35,497 nucleotides of DNA from Caldalkalibacillus salinus (GTDB lineage Bacteria; Bacillota; Bacilli; Caldalkalibacillales; JCM-10596), in NCBI RefSeq assembly GCF_016745835.1, contig NZ_JAERVL010000005.1:1-35497 (forward strand). Direction: 5' to 3'. The translations under genes and the position numbers were made by a program. The notes below the pieces were generated by a model, which saw only the letters and a program-made list of their open reading frames with translations, had not been told where the DNA came from and ran no database searches. This document shows positions 1 to 7,070 of this stretch, one piece after another. Position 1 is the first letter of the stretch. Each line of letters begins with the position of its first letter.

Positions 1-49
1 ACCCCGTAATTTTAACCGAGACAACCTCACCCAACAATGCCACCACAAG

Positions 50-235
50 ATGACCCTCACCGAGATCAAACTCAAAGTCCTCCAAGTCACCTACGCTTTA
101 CTTCAGGACGACATATATACTAAGCAGGAAGCAGCCCAAGAGCTCATAGATGTTATTCAAAGGCTAGAGGTAGAGGAACAATTTATTGAAAGTGATCCCA
201 CAAGCTTATCCCACCACGACATATACCCGGACTAA
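50..235 (+). CDS. Small hypothetical protein, possibly the end of a longer gene
   Basis: I do not recognise this product. From the ATG it would be 61 residues, mostly two amphipathic helices rich in Glu, Gln and Leu, with an acidic His/Asp-containing tail. No cysteines, membrane segment or named motif are visible. There is no convincing ribosome binding site before the ATG, and the frame stays open to the left edge of the window with no other start codon. It may therefore be the C-terminal part of a gene that begins outside. It lies just upstream of sda on the same strand, with 27 bp between its stop and the sda start. Its reality rests only on an open frame and helix-like composition. Confidence 0.4.
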   Translation: MTLTEIKLKVLQVTYALLQDDIYTKQEAAQELIDVIQRLEVEEQFIESDPTSLSHHDIYPD

Positions 236-262
236 TCATATCTTTTAATATGGAGCGGACTC

Positions 263-409
263 ATGTTATCAACACTGTCTAAAGAAGAACTGTTAGAAGT
301 GTATAAGAAGGCGCTTGAACTAAAGTTAGAGCGAGCGTTTATCACACTATTAGAAGAAGAGATACATCGGAGAGCGTTACAAGAGAAGGATAGCGACATA
401 AGAGATTAA
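263..409 (+). CDS. sda: Sporulation checkpoint inhibitor Sda
   Basis: Encodes a 48-residue protein. Sda blocks entry into sporulation by binding the dimerization/phosphotransfer domain of sporulation histidine kinases (KinA in Bacillus subtilis), so that cells do not sporulate while replication is perturbed. The reading frame matches the family pattern: LSKEEL near the N-terminus, then helix one, a central KLERAFITLL (the family has NLNRDFIELI), and helix two EEEIHRRAL (family ENEIKRRSL). The protein should form the two-helix hairpin typical of Sda. A purine-rich site, GGAGCGG at 252-258, precedes the ATG. In B. subtilis sda is controlled by DnaA and has DnaA boxes; I saw no clean match to the DnaA-box consensus upstream here. 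The length is close to the 46-52 residues usual for the family. Confidence 0.87.
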   Translation: MLSTLSKEELLEVYKKALELKLERAFITLLEEEIHRRALQEKDSDIRD

Positions 410-651
410 CAGCATTTTAGCAAATAATACCCCACAAGTCCCACGTATCAATTGAACTGTATGGCCACAGAACAGAGCAAGTATAGGTGACAGAATTGTA
501 TCAGTCATAATGTCCGTTATTTTTTATAAATAAATGCACCACCCATGAGCATAAGCTACCAAAAAGAGGAATTTAGGCCGACCGAGTCGAAGAGGTATAA
601 GGTGTAAAGTATGACTGAACGCCATAATGATGATGAAGGTGGTGTGTGCTC

Positions 652-1119
652 ATGCGTAAGAAAAACCCGAAACTGCCATTAACACAGGCAGAGCGAAGAA
701 ACTTGAGACGGATGAAGGTCAAAGTGAGCGAGGTCAGTCAGTTCAGTTTAGATGAGTTAAGTTATATCTTAGATACGACACCAGAACGAGCGCGGGAGAT
801 CAAGGGATTGGCCACGTTTCAACAGATCCCTTCCATCGGGCATGAGCTTGCAGATAAGCTCGTGACTCACTTGGGACTTTATGATTTAGAGCAAATCAAG
901 GATCAGGAGTGGACTGAGCTATGCCAGTCGTTAGAGCTTAAGCTCGGGTGCTGGACGGACCCGTGCGTGGAGGATCAGATCATGTGTGTCATCCATCACG
1001 CCAATCACCCTGGCAGTGATAAGCAATGGTTTGATTTTACCGAGGAAAGAAAAGCGTACCGTGAAGCCCATGGCTATCCTCAATCTAGACCGAAGACGGC
1101 TTGGTATGAGAAGGTTTGA
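652..1119 (+). CDS. Cdd1 (pathogenicity locus) family helix-hairpin-helix protein
   Basis: Encodes about 155 residues of the Cdd1 family (Pfam 'pathogenicity locus'), named after a Clostridioides difficile pathogenicity-island-linked gene; the biochemical role is unknown. The N-terminus is basic (KKNPKLPLTQAERRNLRRM). Residues ~40-80 read as a helix-hairpin-helix segment: a helix with TPERAREIKGL, then FQQIPSIGHELADKLV, typical of non-specific DNA binding. The C-terminal half carries the family signature with conserved Cys (LGCWTDPCVEDQ), VIHHANHPGSDKQWFDFTEERKAYRE and a Pro/Tyr-rich end. The ATG at 652 is chosen because AAGGTGG at 636-642 lies 9 nt upstream; an in-frame GTG at 646 would sit too close. 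The name does not imply virulence in this organism. Confidence 0.82.
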   Translation: MRKKNPKLPLTQAERRNLRRMKVKVSEVSQFSLDELSYILDTTPERAREIKGLATFQQIPSIGHELADKLVTHLGLYDLEQIKDQEWTELCQSLELKLGCWTDPCVEDQIMCVIHHANHPGSDKQWFDFTEERKAYREAHGYPQSRPKTAWYEKV

Positions 1120-1282
1120 ACGAAGGTTTAGCACTTTATGACGTAAAGGCTTCGACTAACACGACCAACATCACCTTCCATTCTGACCTGTTACTCGTAA
1201 AAAATTAATTTGAACGCTTCATCATAAGATACTTATAGGCATCATCATCTTGAAAAATGATTAGTTAGCGGAGGTGCAAAAA

Positions 1283-2041
1283 GTGTTGAAAGCAAGGTAC
1301 GTGATACAATCCAAGGTCATACGTTGGTTTTCTACATACTTCCCTCAAGCATATAAGAAATATTCCCTTAAGGCCGCACTGGAGAAATCGGAGCGGCCTG
1401 AATCCGCGTTGGCAAAATCCATTAAGGAAGCCAAGGTCGCATTGTTAACGAGCAGTGGTGTGCATCTACGTTCTGATCAACCGTTTGAAATGGAGTCAGA
1501 TGGGGATTACACGTATCGGACGATTCCCTCCGGTACGTCCGATGAAGCTTTAACGGCCACGCATTTATACTATGATACGGATACAGCCAAGAAAGATATC
1601 TCTATTGTGTTTCCACTCCAAGCGCTAAAAGCGATACATCAAGCAGGTGAGGTGGGAGAGGTATCGGATAGCCATATCGGTGTCTATGGTGGCACGATAA
1701 AGCCTGAGCCGCATGAACAAACGGCGAAGGAAGTGGCTCAGATCTTGAAGGAGCGAGAGGTTGATGTGCTACTCCTCACGCCTGGCTGAGGCGCTTGCCA
1801 TACGGTATTAGGGCTGTACGCCCGACAAGCAGAAGAAGCGGGGATGACGACGGTTATGCTGACCCAAATCCCGGAAATAGGGAAAAAGCTCCAAATTCCA
1901 CGTACCCTCCATGTCCCTTTCCGTATCGGTCGTCCCTGTGGTGAGCCGTTCGACATGGAGACAAGAGAACACGTTGTCAAAAAAATGCTGGCACTAGCCT
2001 CAACACCATCCGGGACACATGCCACCTATGTCACTGAATAG
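1283..2041 (+). CDS. GrdB/PrdB-family reductase, probable selenoprotein with in-frame UGA
   Basis: A 252-residue member of the glycine/sarcosine/betaine/D-proline reductase 'selenoprotein B' family, if the TGA at 1787-1789 is read as selenocysteine (residue 169). The frame before it has family blocks (GVHLRSDQPF, GDYTYRTIPSG, YYDTDTAKKDISIVFPL). The frame after it continues without a break with HTVLGLYARQAEEAGMTTV and PRTLHVPFRIGRPCGEPFD, which are also family blocks. The stop falls in the first position of a redox motif U-G-A-C (residues 169-172); many non-selenium homologues have a CxxC there. The start is GTG 1283, 8 nt after GGAGG (1270-1274); GTG 1274 overlaps that site. Such proteins reduce C-N or related bonds through a Sec/Cys couple, but this orphan has no Grd or Prd subunits nearby, so its substrate is unknown. 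The selenocysteine machinery (selA, selB, selC, selD) is not in this window. Confidence 0.78.
1793..1830 (+). promoter_or_regulatory. Candidate bacterial SECIS hairpin
   Basis: Just 3' of the in-frame UGA, GGGC (1811-1814) pairs with GCCC (1820-1823) around the 5-nt loop TGTAC. An outer helix GCTTG (1793-1797) with CAAGC (1826-1830) can enclose it. The apical loop starts 25 nt after the UGA and has a G in its second position, which is within the spacing and loop rules I recall for bacterial SECIS elements bound by SelB. The interior loop is asymmetric (13 versus 2 nt), so the outer helix is uncertain. This was folded by eye only. Confidence 0.5.
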
Positions 2042-2123
2042 CCTCATACCCATTAGAGCCCCTTGCCAAAAGGAAAATCCCATCCCATTAAGCGATTTTA
2101 TAGATTTATAGATATTATGAGTA

Positions 2124-2165
2124 AAGATAGTAAGGATTAAATTATCCCTACTATCTTCTTTTATC
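2124..2165 (+). terminator. Rho-independent terminator after the selenoprotein gene
   Basis: AAGATAGTA (2124-2132) pairs with TACTATCTT (2149-2157). The stem continues inward through one mismatch with GGAT (2134-2137) against ATCC (2144-2147) around a short loop, and is followed by CTTTTATCTT. It ends the transcript of the upstream gene. Confidence 0.7.
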
Positions 2166-2242
2166 TTAAATTTTAAATAAACACTATTTGTCTCAACCTT
2201 TCCCCATTAAACCAAAATTCGGACAATCACGGATCTGAGGCA
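2160..2242. repeat. Direct repeat, copy 1 (~83 bp)
   Basis: An 83-bp segment from TTTATCTTAAATTTT to GACAATCACGGATCTGAGGC(A). It recurs in the same orientation at 3959-4040 with about six differences (one single-base gap and five substitutions). No coding frame is evident. It starts inside the tail of the terminator that follows the selenoprotein gene. Together the two copies bracket the DUF4064 gene and the IS element. Confidence 0.9.
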
Positions 2243-2331
2243 GTATAAAGTGTTCGATGCTATATTTTTATTGGATGGACTAACTTTTTCTGTAGCATCT
2301 TTTCGAAGGAGCTTATGTCGAGTTGTAAATA

Positions 2332-2664
2332 CTAATTATTTTTAATGACTCTCACGCCTGCAATCGTCAACATAATACCTTGGAAGGATAATATCTGTAG
2401 TGCTCCACTGATTAGCATTAAGATTCCAGCTTTTTTGGGGTTACTTTTCTTTAGTTTGAACGTACCAACTAATCCAATAATAGAAACAACCAAAAGGAAC
2501 GCCCCAGTAAGTAATATTAGAACCAATACTGTAAAATCATCAGCGTGTGTTTGTGTCCTATTAAATAAATAGGCGTAAGTCGGCATAATGGTTATAAATA
2601 AGGAAAAAACCAAACCAACACAGCTTCCTATTAAACCTAAAATAAATTCTTTTTTGTGTGCCAT
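2332..2664 (-). CDS. DUF4064 family small membrane protein
   Basis: A 110-residue integral membrane protein resembling the DUF4064 family, which is common and usually multi-copy in bacilli and Listeria; its function is unknown. The N-terminus is MAHKKEFILGLIGSCVGL, which matches the family's charged start followed by a Gly-rich first membrane helix. There are four hydrophobic segments at about residues 8-30, 45-66, 78-95 and 92-107, the last two close together, with a basic KLKKSNPKKA loop near residues 69-78. The start at 2664 is supported by a GGGGG-rich site about 9 nt upstream. It lies alone on the minus strand inside the direct-repeat-bounded patch, between repeat copy 1 and the left IS end. 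Confidence 0.72.
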   Translation of the reverse strand: MAHKKEFILGLIGSCVGLVFSLFITIMPTYAYLFNRTQTHADDFTVLVLILLTGAFLLVVSIIGLVGTFKLKKSNPKKAGILMLISGALQILSFQGIMLTIAGVRVIKNN

Positions 2665-2757
2665 GTTTTTTTACCCCCTTTTTTGTCACATCTTCGAAGA
2701 TATCATGAACAGTAAAAGAAATGAACACCTCTAGCGGTGGTAACATTTTGAATAAAA

Positions 2758-2784
2758 AGGCTCTGTTAAAGTTAGTTGTTGATA
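2758..2784 (+). repeat. IS left terminal inverted repeat
   Basis: Begins AGGCTCTGTTAAAGTT and ends TGTTGATA. It is the inverted counterpart of 3933-3959 with three mismatches in the middle (AGT against CAA). The GGCTCTGTTAAAG-type end fits my recollection of one group of IS1595-family elements. Confidence 0.85.
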
Positions 2785-2838
2785 TTTGCTTAAATCGAAC
2801 TAATGTTCTATAATGAGCTCATCATATGTGAGTTGGTG

Positions 2839-3330
2839 ATGACTGTGAGAGCAACAGATATCCTTAAAGCCATTCAAAAACTTAATCCAGCGGAAATACA
2901 TCGGTTACGGGAATATTTAATCGATGCTCTTACTGCCTCGTCGTCCACAGGAATGGTACTGGAAGAAATCTCGGAAAAACTTTCCACTGAGAATGTATTA
3001 TGTACCGATGCTTGGCGTGCCTTTAAAACCTATGCCACTGAAAAAGATATATCCATTTACCAGTTTATATCTGACGGTAAAATTCGCACCAAGGGTCTAT
3101 ATCACATCCAGAACGTCAACAACTACCACCGAAGACTGAAAGGTTGGATACAGCGCTTTAACGGTGTGGTGACCAAGTATCTGAACAATTATCTTGCGTG
3201 GTTTCAAGTGTTAGAGAGCATTCATCATCAGCGAAATGAAGTCACAATGAACGATATGATAATAAAAGGGAATTTAATTCCAAATATAGAAACATATGAT
3301 ACACTTAGATTATCTAAGTTTACTGTATAA
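2839..3330 (+). pseudogene. IS1595-family transposase with internal deletion
   Basis: Encodes 163 residues where the family has about 300. The N-terminal ~50 residues (MTVRATDILKAIQKLNPAEI...) match the start of an IS1595-type transposase. From about residue 55 the frame jumps to the C-terminal part of the ISXO2-like DDE domain: LCTDAWRAFKTYA (second catalytic Asp region) and HIQNVNNYHRRLKGW...KYLNNYLAWF (the Asn/His-rich end). The zinc-ribbon CxxC pairs and the first catalytic Asp are missing. The join near EEISEKLSTENV keeps the reading frame, which is typical of a clean internal deletion. The ATG at 2839 is chosen over an in-frame upstream ATG at 2803 because family proteins start about here. 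It is presumably inactive. Confidence 0.78.
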
Positions 3331-3405
3331 AAGTTATTTCTTTATTCAACTAACGGGAAGGTTACCTAAATAATGTAAATGGGTTTTTATGTTGAGGTTT
3401 TATTT

Positions 3406-3419
3406 GGGGGGGGGGGGGG
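3406..3419 (+). repeat. Homopolymer run of 14 G
   Basis: Fourteen consecutive G lie 5 bp before the ATG of the passenger gene (3425), where the ribosome binding site should be. Slippage in such a tract would change the spacing and sequence context of the start. It could equally be a length error in sequencing. Confidence 0.9.
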
Positions 3420-3424
3420 CTTAT

Positions 3425-3829
3425 ATGAAAAAGGTAATTATAGGACTAATAATCATAATAACTATTGGATTAGGTTGGTTCATTTATTCTAGTCTCCAAC
3501 TAAATGTTTGGAGTGGCGAAAGCAAAGACGGAAAATGGACAGCTATTTATGAACAAGAAGGTAGAAAGGATAGATGGTTTGGAACTTTGCATTGGAAAGG
3601 GGAAGGAAAGCCGATAATTACTTATATTGAATTTAAAATAAATGGTGTTCACAGTGCTGGTGATGGTGAACCTGGTTCCGAAAAACAAACAAGGTCTGAA
3701 AAAGTTGAAAAAGATATTGAATTTGTAGCATTTGGAGGTAAACCAGACAAAAGTGACAAATTAGAACTTATCTTGCATTGGGCTGAAGGCGATACAGAAT
3801 TTGAAGAAGTTATTGTTTTACGCCCTTAA
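3425..3829 (+). CDS. Membrane-anchored hypothetical protein (IS passenger)
   Basis: I do not recognise this 134-residue protein. It starts MKKVIIGLIIIITIGLGWF, a single N-terminal membrane anchor or uncleaved signal (residues ~3-22). A predicted extracytoplasmic beta-rich domain follows: LNVWSGESKDGKWTAIYEQE, then RWFGTLHWKGEGKP and a C-terminal HWAEGDTEFEEVIVL. The regular pattern of short strands with W/F and charged residues resembles small surface beta-sandwich domains, but no family can be named. The ATG at 3425 directly follows the poly-G tract, so its expression may depend on tract length. It lies between the transposase remnant and the right IS end and is AT-rich, consistent with acquired cargo. 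Confidence 0.65.
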   Translation: MKKVIIGLIIIITIGLGWFIYSSLQLNVWSGESKDGKWTAIYEQEGRKDRWFGTLHWKGEGKPIITYIEFKINGVHSAGDGEPGSEKQTRSEKVEKDIEFVAFGGKPDKSDKLELILHWAEGDTEFEEVIVLRP

Positions 3830-3890
3830 AGAAAGTATTTATGTTATTCAATTAACGGACGCGTTAGTTTCAATAAGACAATAATGCCAA

Positions 3891-3927
3891 AGAGGACTTC
3901 CAAATATTAGGGAGTCCTCTCTTTTCT
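3891..3927 (+). terminator. Rho-independent terminator of the IS passenger gene
   Basis: AGAGGACT (3891-3898) pairs with AGTCCTCT (3913-3920) around a 14-nt AT-rich loop and is followed by CTTTTCT. It sits inside the element, just before the right inverted repeat. Confidence 0.75.
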
Positions 3928-3932
3928 ATATA

Positions 3933-3959
3933 TATCAACATTGAACTTTAACAGAGCCT
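3933..3959 (-). repeat. IS right terminal inverted repeat
   Basis: Reads TATCAACATTGAACTTTAAC followed by AGAGCCT, the inverse complement of 2758-2784 apart from three bases. Its last base coincides with the first base of direct repeat copy 2. Confidence 0.85.
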
Positions 3960-4040
3960 TTATCTTAAATTTTAAATAACACTATTTGTCTCAACCTTTC
4001 CCGATTAAACCAAAATTCCGACAATCACAGACCCGAGGCA
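3959..4040. repeat. Direct repeat, copy 2 (~82 bp)
   Basis: Same orientation and about 93% identity with 2160-2242. It follows the right end of the IS element with no gap. The 347-bp stretch 3830-4176 between genes is thereby accounted for: passenger terminator, IS end, this repeat, and then the marR control region. Confidence 0.9.
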
Positions 4041-4086
4041 CATAAAAAAATATATTTCACTTCATTCGACCTCTTTATTATTATTT

Positions 4087-4151
4087 ATATTGCAAATGCA
4101 ACAAAAATGGGGTACATTTAATATCAGTCATTTATATTGCATTTGCAATAT
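4087..4151 (+). promoter_or_regulatory. Two palindromic operators and promoter of the marR-paiAB operon
   Basis: Two copies of the same operator lie in opposite orientation. TTGCAAATGCAA is at 4090-4101, and the fuller palindrome ATATTGCA-TT-TGCAATAT is at 4134-4151. A plausible promoter is TTGCAA (4090-4095), a 17-bp spacer, then TACATT (4113-4118). Operator 1 would then cover the -35 box and operator 2 the start of transcription, the usual layout for a self-repressing MarR regulator. Assignment to the adjacent MarR protein is inference from position and symmetry. Confidence 0.65.
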
Positions 4152-4176
4152 ACATACGTGCTGAGGAGGGTTCATT

Positions 4177-4629
4177 ATGAAGGAAATCCTTCGTGAAATT
4201 GGAATGATAGCAAGAGCATTAGATTCGATAAGTAATATAGAATTTAAAGAATATGACCTTACAAAGGGGCAGTATTTGTATCTTGTGCGAATATGTGAAA
4301 ACCCTGGAATCATTCAAGAAAAGTTAGCTGAGATGATAAAAGTAGACCGAACAACAGCAGCTCGTGCTATAAAAAAACTTGAGATTAATGGCTTTATTGA
4401 AAAGAAAGAAGATAAACATAACAAAAAAATCAAAAAACTCTTCCCAACAGAAAAAGGGAATAATGTTTATCCTTTCATAAAAAAAGAAAATGATTATTCA
4501 AATAGTGTAGCATTAGATGGATTTTCAGAAAAAGAAGCAGAAACCATTTTCAATCTTCTTCAAAGAGTAAGAAAAAATATAGAAAAAGACTGGGAATTTG
4601 TAAAGAAGGGAAACAAGAGAAATTATTGA
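4177..4629 (+). CDS. MarR-family transcriptional regulator
   Basis: A 150-residue winged-helix regulator. Helices at residues 1-40 form the dimer interface. Residues ~45-100 carry the MarR DNA-binding fold: NPGIIQEKLAEMIKVDRTTAARAIKKLEINGFI (helix-turn-helix and recognition helix) followed by the wing EKKEDKHNKKIKKLFPTEKG. The C-terminal helix (EKEAETIFNLLQRVRKNIEK) completes the dimer domain. GAGGAGG at 4162-4168 precedes the ATG. It leads an operon with paiA and paiB and probably represses it through the two TTGCAAATGCAA-type operators upstream; the inducing ligand is unknown. The gene and its two partners are clearly AT-richer than the genes on either side, which suggests acquisition or a different history. 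Confidence 0.88.
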   Translation: MKEILREIGMIARALDSISNIEFKEYDLTKGQYLYLVRICENPGIIQEKLAEMIKVDRTTAARAIKKLEINGFIEKKEDKHNKKIKKLFPTEKGNNVYPFIKKENDYSNSVALDGFSEKEAETIFNLLQRVRKNIEKDWEFVKKGNKRNY

Positions 4630-4652
4630 TTATATAAAGGAGAGACAGATAG

Positions 4653-5177
<525 letters not shown>

Positions 5178-5195
5178 CTTTTTGAAAGGTGGATT

Positions 5196-5810
5196 ATGAT
5201 GTATATTCCTTCAGATTTTAAAGTTAAAGATGAAACAATGACTTACGACATTATAAAAGAACATAGTTTTGCGACTCTTTTTTCGCAACACGATGGAATA
5301 CCATTTGCAACTCATTTACCGTTAATTTTGAACAAGGAGAATACATACTTATACGGACACTTTGCTCGTCCAAATCCTCAGTGGAAAGATATAAAAAATC
5401 AAATCGTTCTTGCTATTTTTCATGGTCCTCATTGCTATATCTCCCCATCTTGGTATGAGACGAAACAAGCAGTGCCAACATGGAATTATGTGACAGTTCA
5501 TGTTTATGGAGAAGTCGAACTTCTAGAGGACGAAAATGAGTTAATGGATTCTTTACATCAAATGGTATTGAAATATGAAGGTACTGACAATTCATATAGA
5601 TTGCAAGATGTAGATACTGAGTTTCTCTCTGGTATGAACAAAGGAGTTCAAGGTTTCAGAATAAAAATCAACAAGATAGAAGGTAAAGCCAAGTTAAGTC
5701 AAAATCATTCAGTGCAGCGACAAGAACTAGTTATTAATCAACTAGAACAAATTCCAAATACAGATGAGCAACAAATTTCTTCTTTAATGAAGGCAAATCT
5801 AAAAAAGTAA
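5196..5810 (+). CDS. paiB: PaiB-type FMN-binding protein
   Basis: A 204-residue member of the PaiB family (flavin-reductase-like split-barrel fold), linked in B. subtilis to repression of protease and sporulation genes together with PaiA. Visible family features are MYIPSDFKV at the N-terminus, [22 protein letters not shown], the FMN-site segment [31 protein letters not shown] (residues ~75-105; shown here as shorter blocks: [11 protein letters not shown] and [13 protein letters not shown]), GVQGFRIKI and KLSQNHS near the C-terminus. It is the last gene of the marR-paiA-paiB operon, and its stop lies only 9 bp from the stop of the convergent hydrolase gene. No terminator hairpin is evident in that gap. 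Confidence 0.9.
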   Translation: MMYIPSDFKVKDETMTYDIIKEHSFATLFSQHDGIPFATHLPLILNKENTYLYGHFARPNPQWKDIKNQIVLAIFHGPHCYISPSWYETKQAVPTWNYVTVHVYGEVELLEDENELMDSLHQMVLKYEGTDNSYRLQDVDTEFLSGMNKGVQGFRIKINKIEGKAKLSQNHSVQRQELVINQLEQIPNTDEQQISSLMKANLKK

Positions 5811-5819
5811 ATGTTAAAT

Positions 5820-6386
5820 TCATTGCACTAGAATCTCACTCATGTCCTTGATCAGTTGTTCAGTCGAAAGGATGGTTGCAAATTCATCATGCAATGTCGC
5901 TAATGAAATATCATGTATAGTGTCTGGGTTATAATATTGATTATGATGGTCTGTCATCCCAAATGCTGCTGTCGCATCGGAAACTAAGTAGGTATTGAAC
6001 CCTAAATTACCGCTCATTCTTGTCGTTGTTGATACACAATGCGGAGTAGTCAATCCAGTTATGACGACTGTTGTTATACTATTCTGAATGAGTAACTCCT
6101 CTAAGTTTGTACCGATGAAGCTACTATTGACCTTTTTTGTGATAATAGTGTCTTCTTCCTTAGGTTCAACTATGTCTTTAATCTCAAACCCCTTATGCTC
6201 TGGGTAGAATACTGAATTTGGATTATCGGACATATGCTTTATGTAAATAACCTGCCCATTCTTCTCTCTCCACATTTCTAGTATCTTACTGATATTTTCT
6301 TCTGCATTAGGATTATTTCTTTCTCCCCATTTCTGATCATCAAATGCTTTTTGGACATCTACTATAATCAAAGCCTTGTTTTCCAA
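5820..6386 (-). CDS. Isochorismatase-family cysteine hydrolase
   Basis: A 188-residue member of the isochorismatase/nicotinamidase-like family. The catalytic triad can be placed: Asp10 in LIIVDVQKAF, a Lys in IITKKVNSSF (~84), and Cys117 in ITGLTTPHCVSTT, with the conserved non-proline cis peptide region just before it. The protein ends after an SLATLHDEFATIL segment typical of the family. The start is a TTG at 6386, because GGAGGT (complement of 6393-6398) lies 6 nt upstream; an in-frame ATG 30 bp further upstream has no such site. Family members hydrolyse amides, ureas or isochorismate; no substrate can be assigned here. It is convergent with paiB and shares the AT-rich composition of that block. 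Confidence 0.87.
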   Translation of the reverse strand: MENKALIIVDVQKAFDDQKWGERNNPNAEENISKILEMWREKNGQVIYIKHMSDNPNSVFYPEHKGFEIKDIVEPKEEDTIITKKVNSSFIGTNLEELLIQNSITTVVITGLTTPHCVSTTTRMSGNLGFNTYLVSDATAAFGMTDHHNQYYNPDTIHDISLATLHDEFATILSTEQLIKDMSEILVQ

Positions 6387-6482
6387 ATCACTACCTCCAC
6401 AAAAGTTGTTTCTCATATTTTAAATATAAACCTTAACACTTGTAAACTTTAATTGTACTTATAAATGCCGTTTACTCAGTTT

Positions 6483-6707
6483 TCACCTCATAGCATGACC
6501 CAAACTAAGCACCATTCCTACAATGCACGCAATGATAGCTTTCATAAAAAAATCATTAAGAAGTCCGTCCATGACATATCCTTTAAACTTCTGAAATAAT
6601 GTCGCTTCTGGCACCCAATCAATCACATAGCCTATTCCTAATATGGCGGGTAAACTTAGCAGAGCATAAACAATAATAAAAGTGATGATCAATGTCTTCA
6701 GGTTCAT
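6483..6707 (-). CDS. Small two-helix membrane protein
   Basis: A 74-residue hypothetical membrane protein with hydrophobic segments at residues ~5-30 (TLIITFIIVYALLSLPAILG) and ~52-70 (FMKAIIACIVGMVLSLGH), separated by a polar loop containing VPEATLFQKFKGYVMDG. A strong GGGAGGGG site lies 7-8 nt before the ATG, so translation is likely. No family is recognised. It sits upstream of the isochorismatase-like gene on the same strand with about 96 bp between them, so shared transcription is possible but not shown. Confidence 0.65.
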   Translation of the reverse strand: MNLKTLIITFIIVYALLSLPAILGIGYVIDWVPEATLFQKFKGYVMDGLLNDFFMKAIIACIVGMVLSLGHAMR

Positions 6708-6892
6708 TTAATGTCCCCTCCCTTTAACGAATAGACGAGAATCATTGGATCATAGTTGCAATTTCGCCTCTCCGATGGTTTCGTGCGAGGATATCATGGG
6801 AAATGTCCATCAAACATGTGGGATAATAATCAAACTTAGGCCTCCGTTTGTGAAAGTAATAGTTTAATAGAATACGAGGTTGATGCCGCTTA

Positions 6893-6928
6893 AGCCTATT
6901 AGTGATAGGCTATAAGGCCTATTTTTGT
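6893..6928 (+). promoter_or_regulatory. Overlapping alternative hairpins, attenuator-like
   Basis: The segment ATAGGC (6905-6910) can pair upstream in AGCCTAT (6893-6899) / ATAGGCT (6905-6911), or downstream with GCCTAT (6917-6922). The downstream pairing is followed by TTTTTGT and so resembles a terminator on the plus strand. There is no plus-strand gene immediately upstream, so this would act in the leader of the subtilase transcript. The stems are only 6-7 bp, so this is tentative. Confidence 0.4.
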
Positions 6929-7016
6929 AAAAAAGATGTGTATTGAGTGATTTAGAATGAGCACCAAAAAAACCCTATGTACACCTCGTGACCGTCGTTG
7001 CAACAAATTGGTTACA

Positions 7017-7070
7017 TGTTACAATGACGATAGTGTAAGGAAAAATAATCCTTACATTGTAACATTTTTT
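7017..7070 (+). promoter_or_regulatory. Large hairpin abutting the subtilase ribosome binding site
   Basis: The right arm TCCTTACATTGTAACA (7049-7064) is the inverse complement of TGTTACAATG (7017-7026) plus TGTAAGGA (7034-7041), which share a TG and are separated by a 7-nt bulge. A T-run (7065-7070) follows, directly against the GGGAGGGG ribosome binding site (7071-7078). It may be a terminator-like control, an mRNA 5' stabilizer, or a dyad operator. Confidence 0.6.

Larger units (their letters stand above)
2758..3959 (+). mobile_element. Decayed IS1595-family element with passenger gene
   Basis: A 1,202-bp unit bounded by 27-bp inverted repeats (2758-2784 and 3933-3959, 24 of 27 matching; outer part AGGCTCTGTTAAAGTT). 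It contains the remains of an ISXO2-like (IS1595-family) transposase at 2839-3330, then an unrelated membrane-anchored gene and a terminator. Passenger genes are known for this family. No 8-bp target duplication is seen: the bases to the left are AT-rich and unlike those to the right, which are the start of direct repeat copy 2. The element should not move itself, because the transposase lacks its central part, but its ends look intact enough for mobilization in trans. Confidence 0.75.

Noticed and set aside
1787-1789. TGA as an ordinary nonsense mutation splitting a Cys-type reductase gene
   Set aside because: Downstream family blocks are intact with no other stop or frameshift, and the codon stands exactly at the redox-active position of a UxxC motif; a random nonsense mutation would rarely fall there. 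Not fully excluded without the sel genes.
2256-2299. Possible hairpin GATGCTA/TAGCATC
   Set aside because: The 30-nt loop is long, the stem only 7 bp, and there is no good T-run on either strand.
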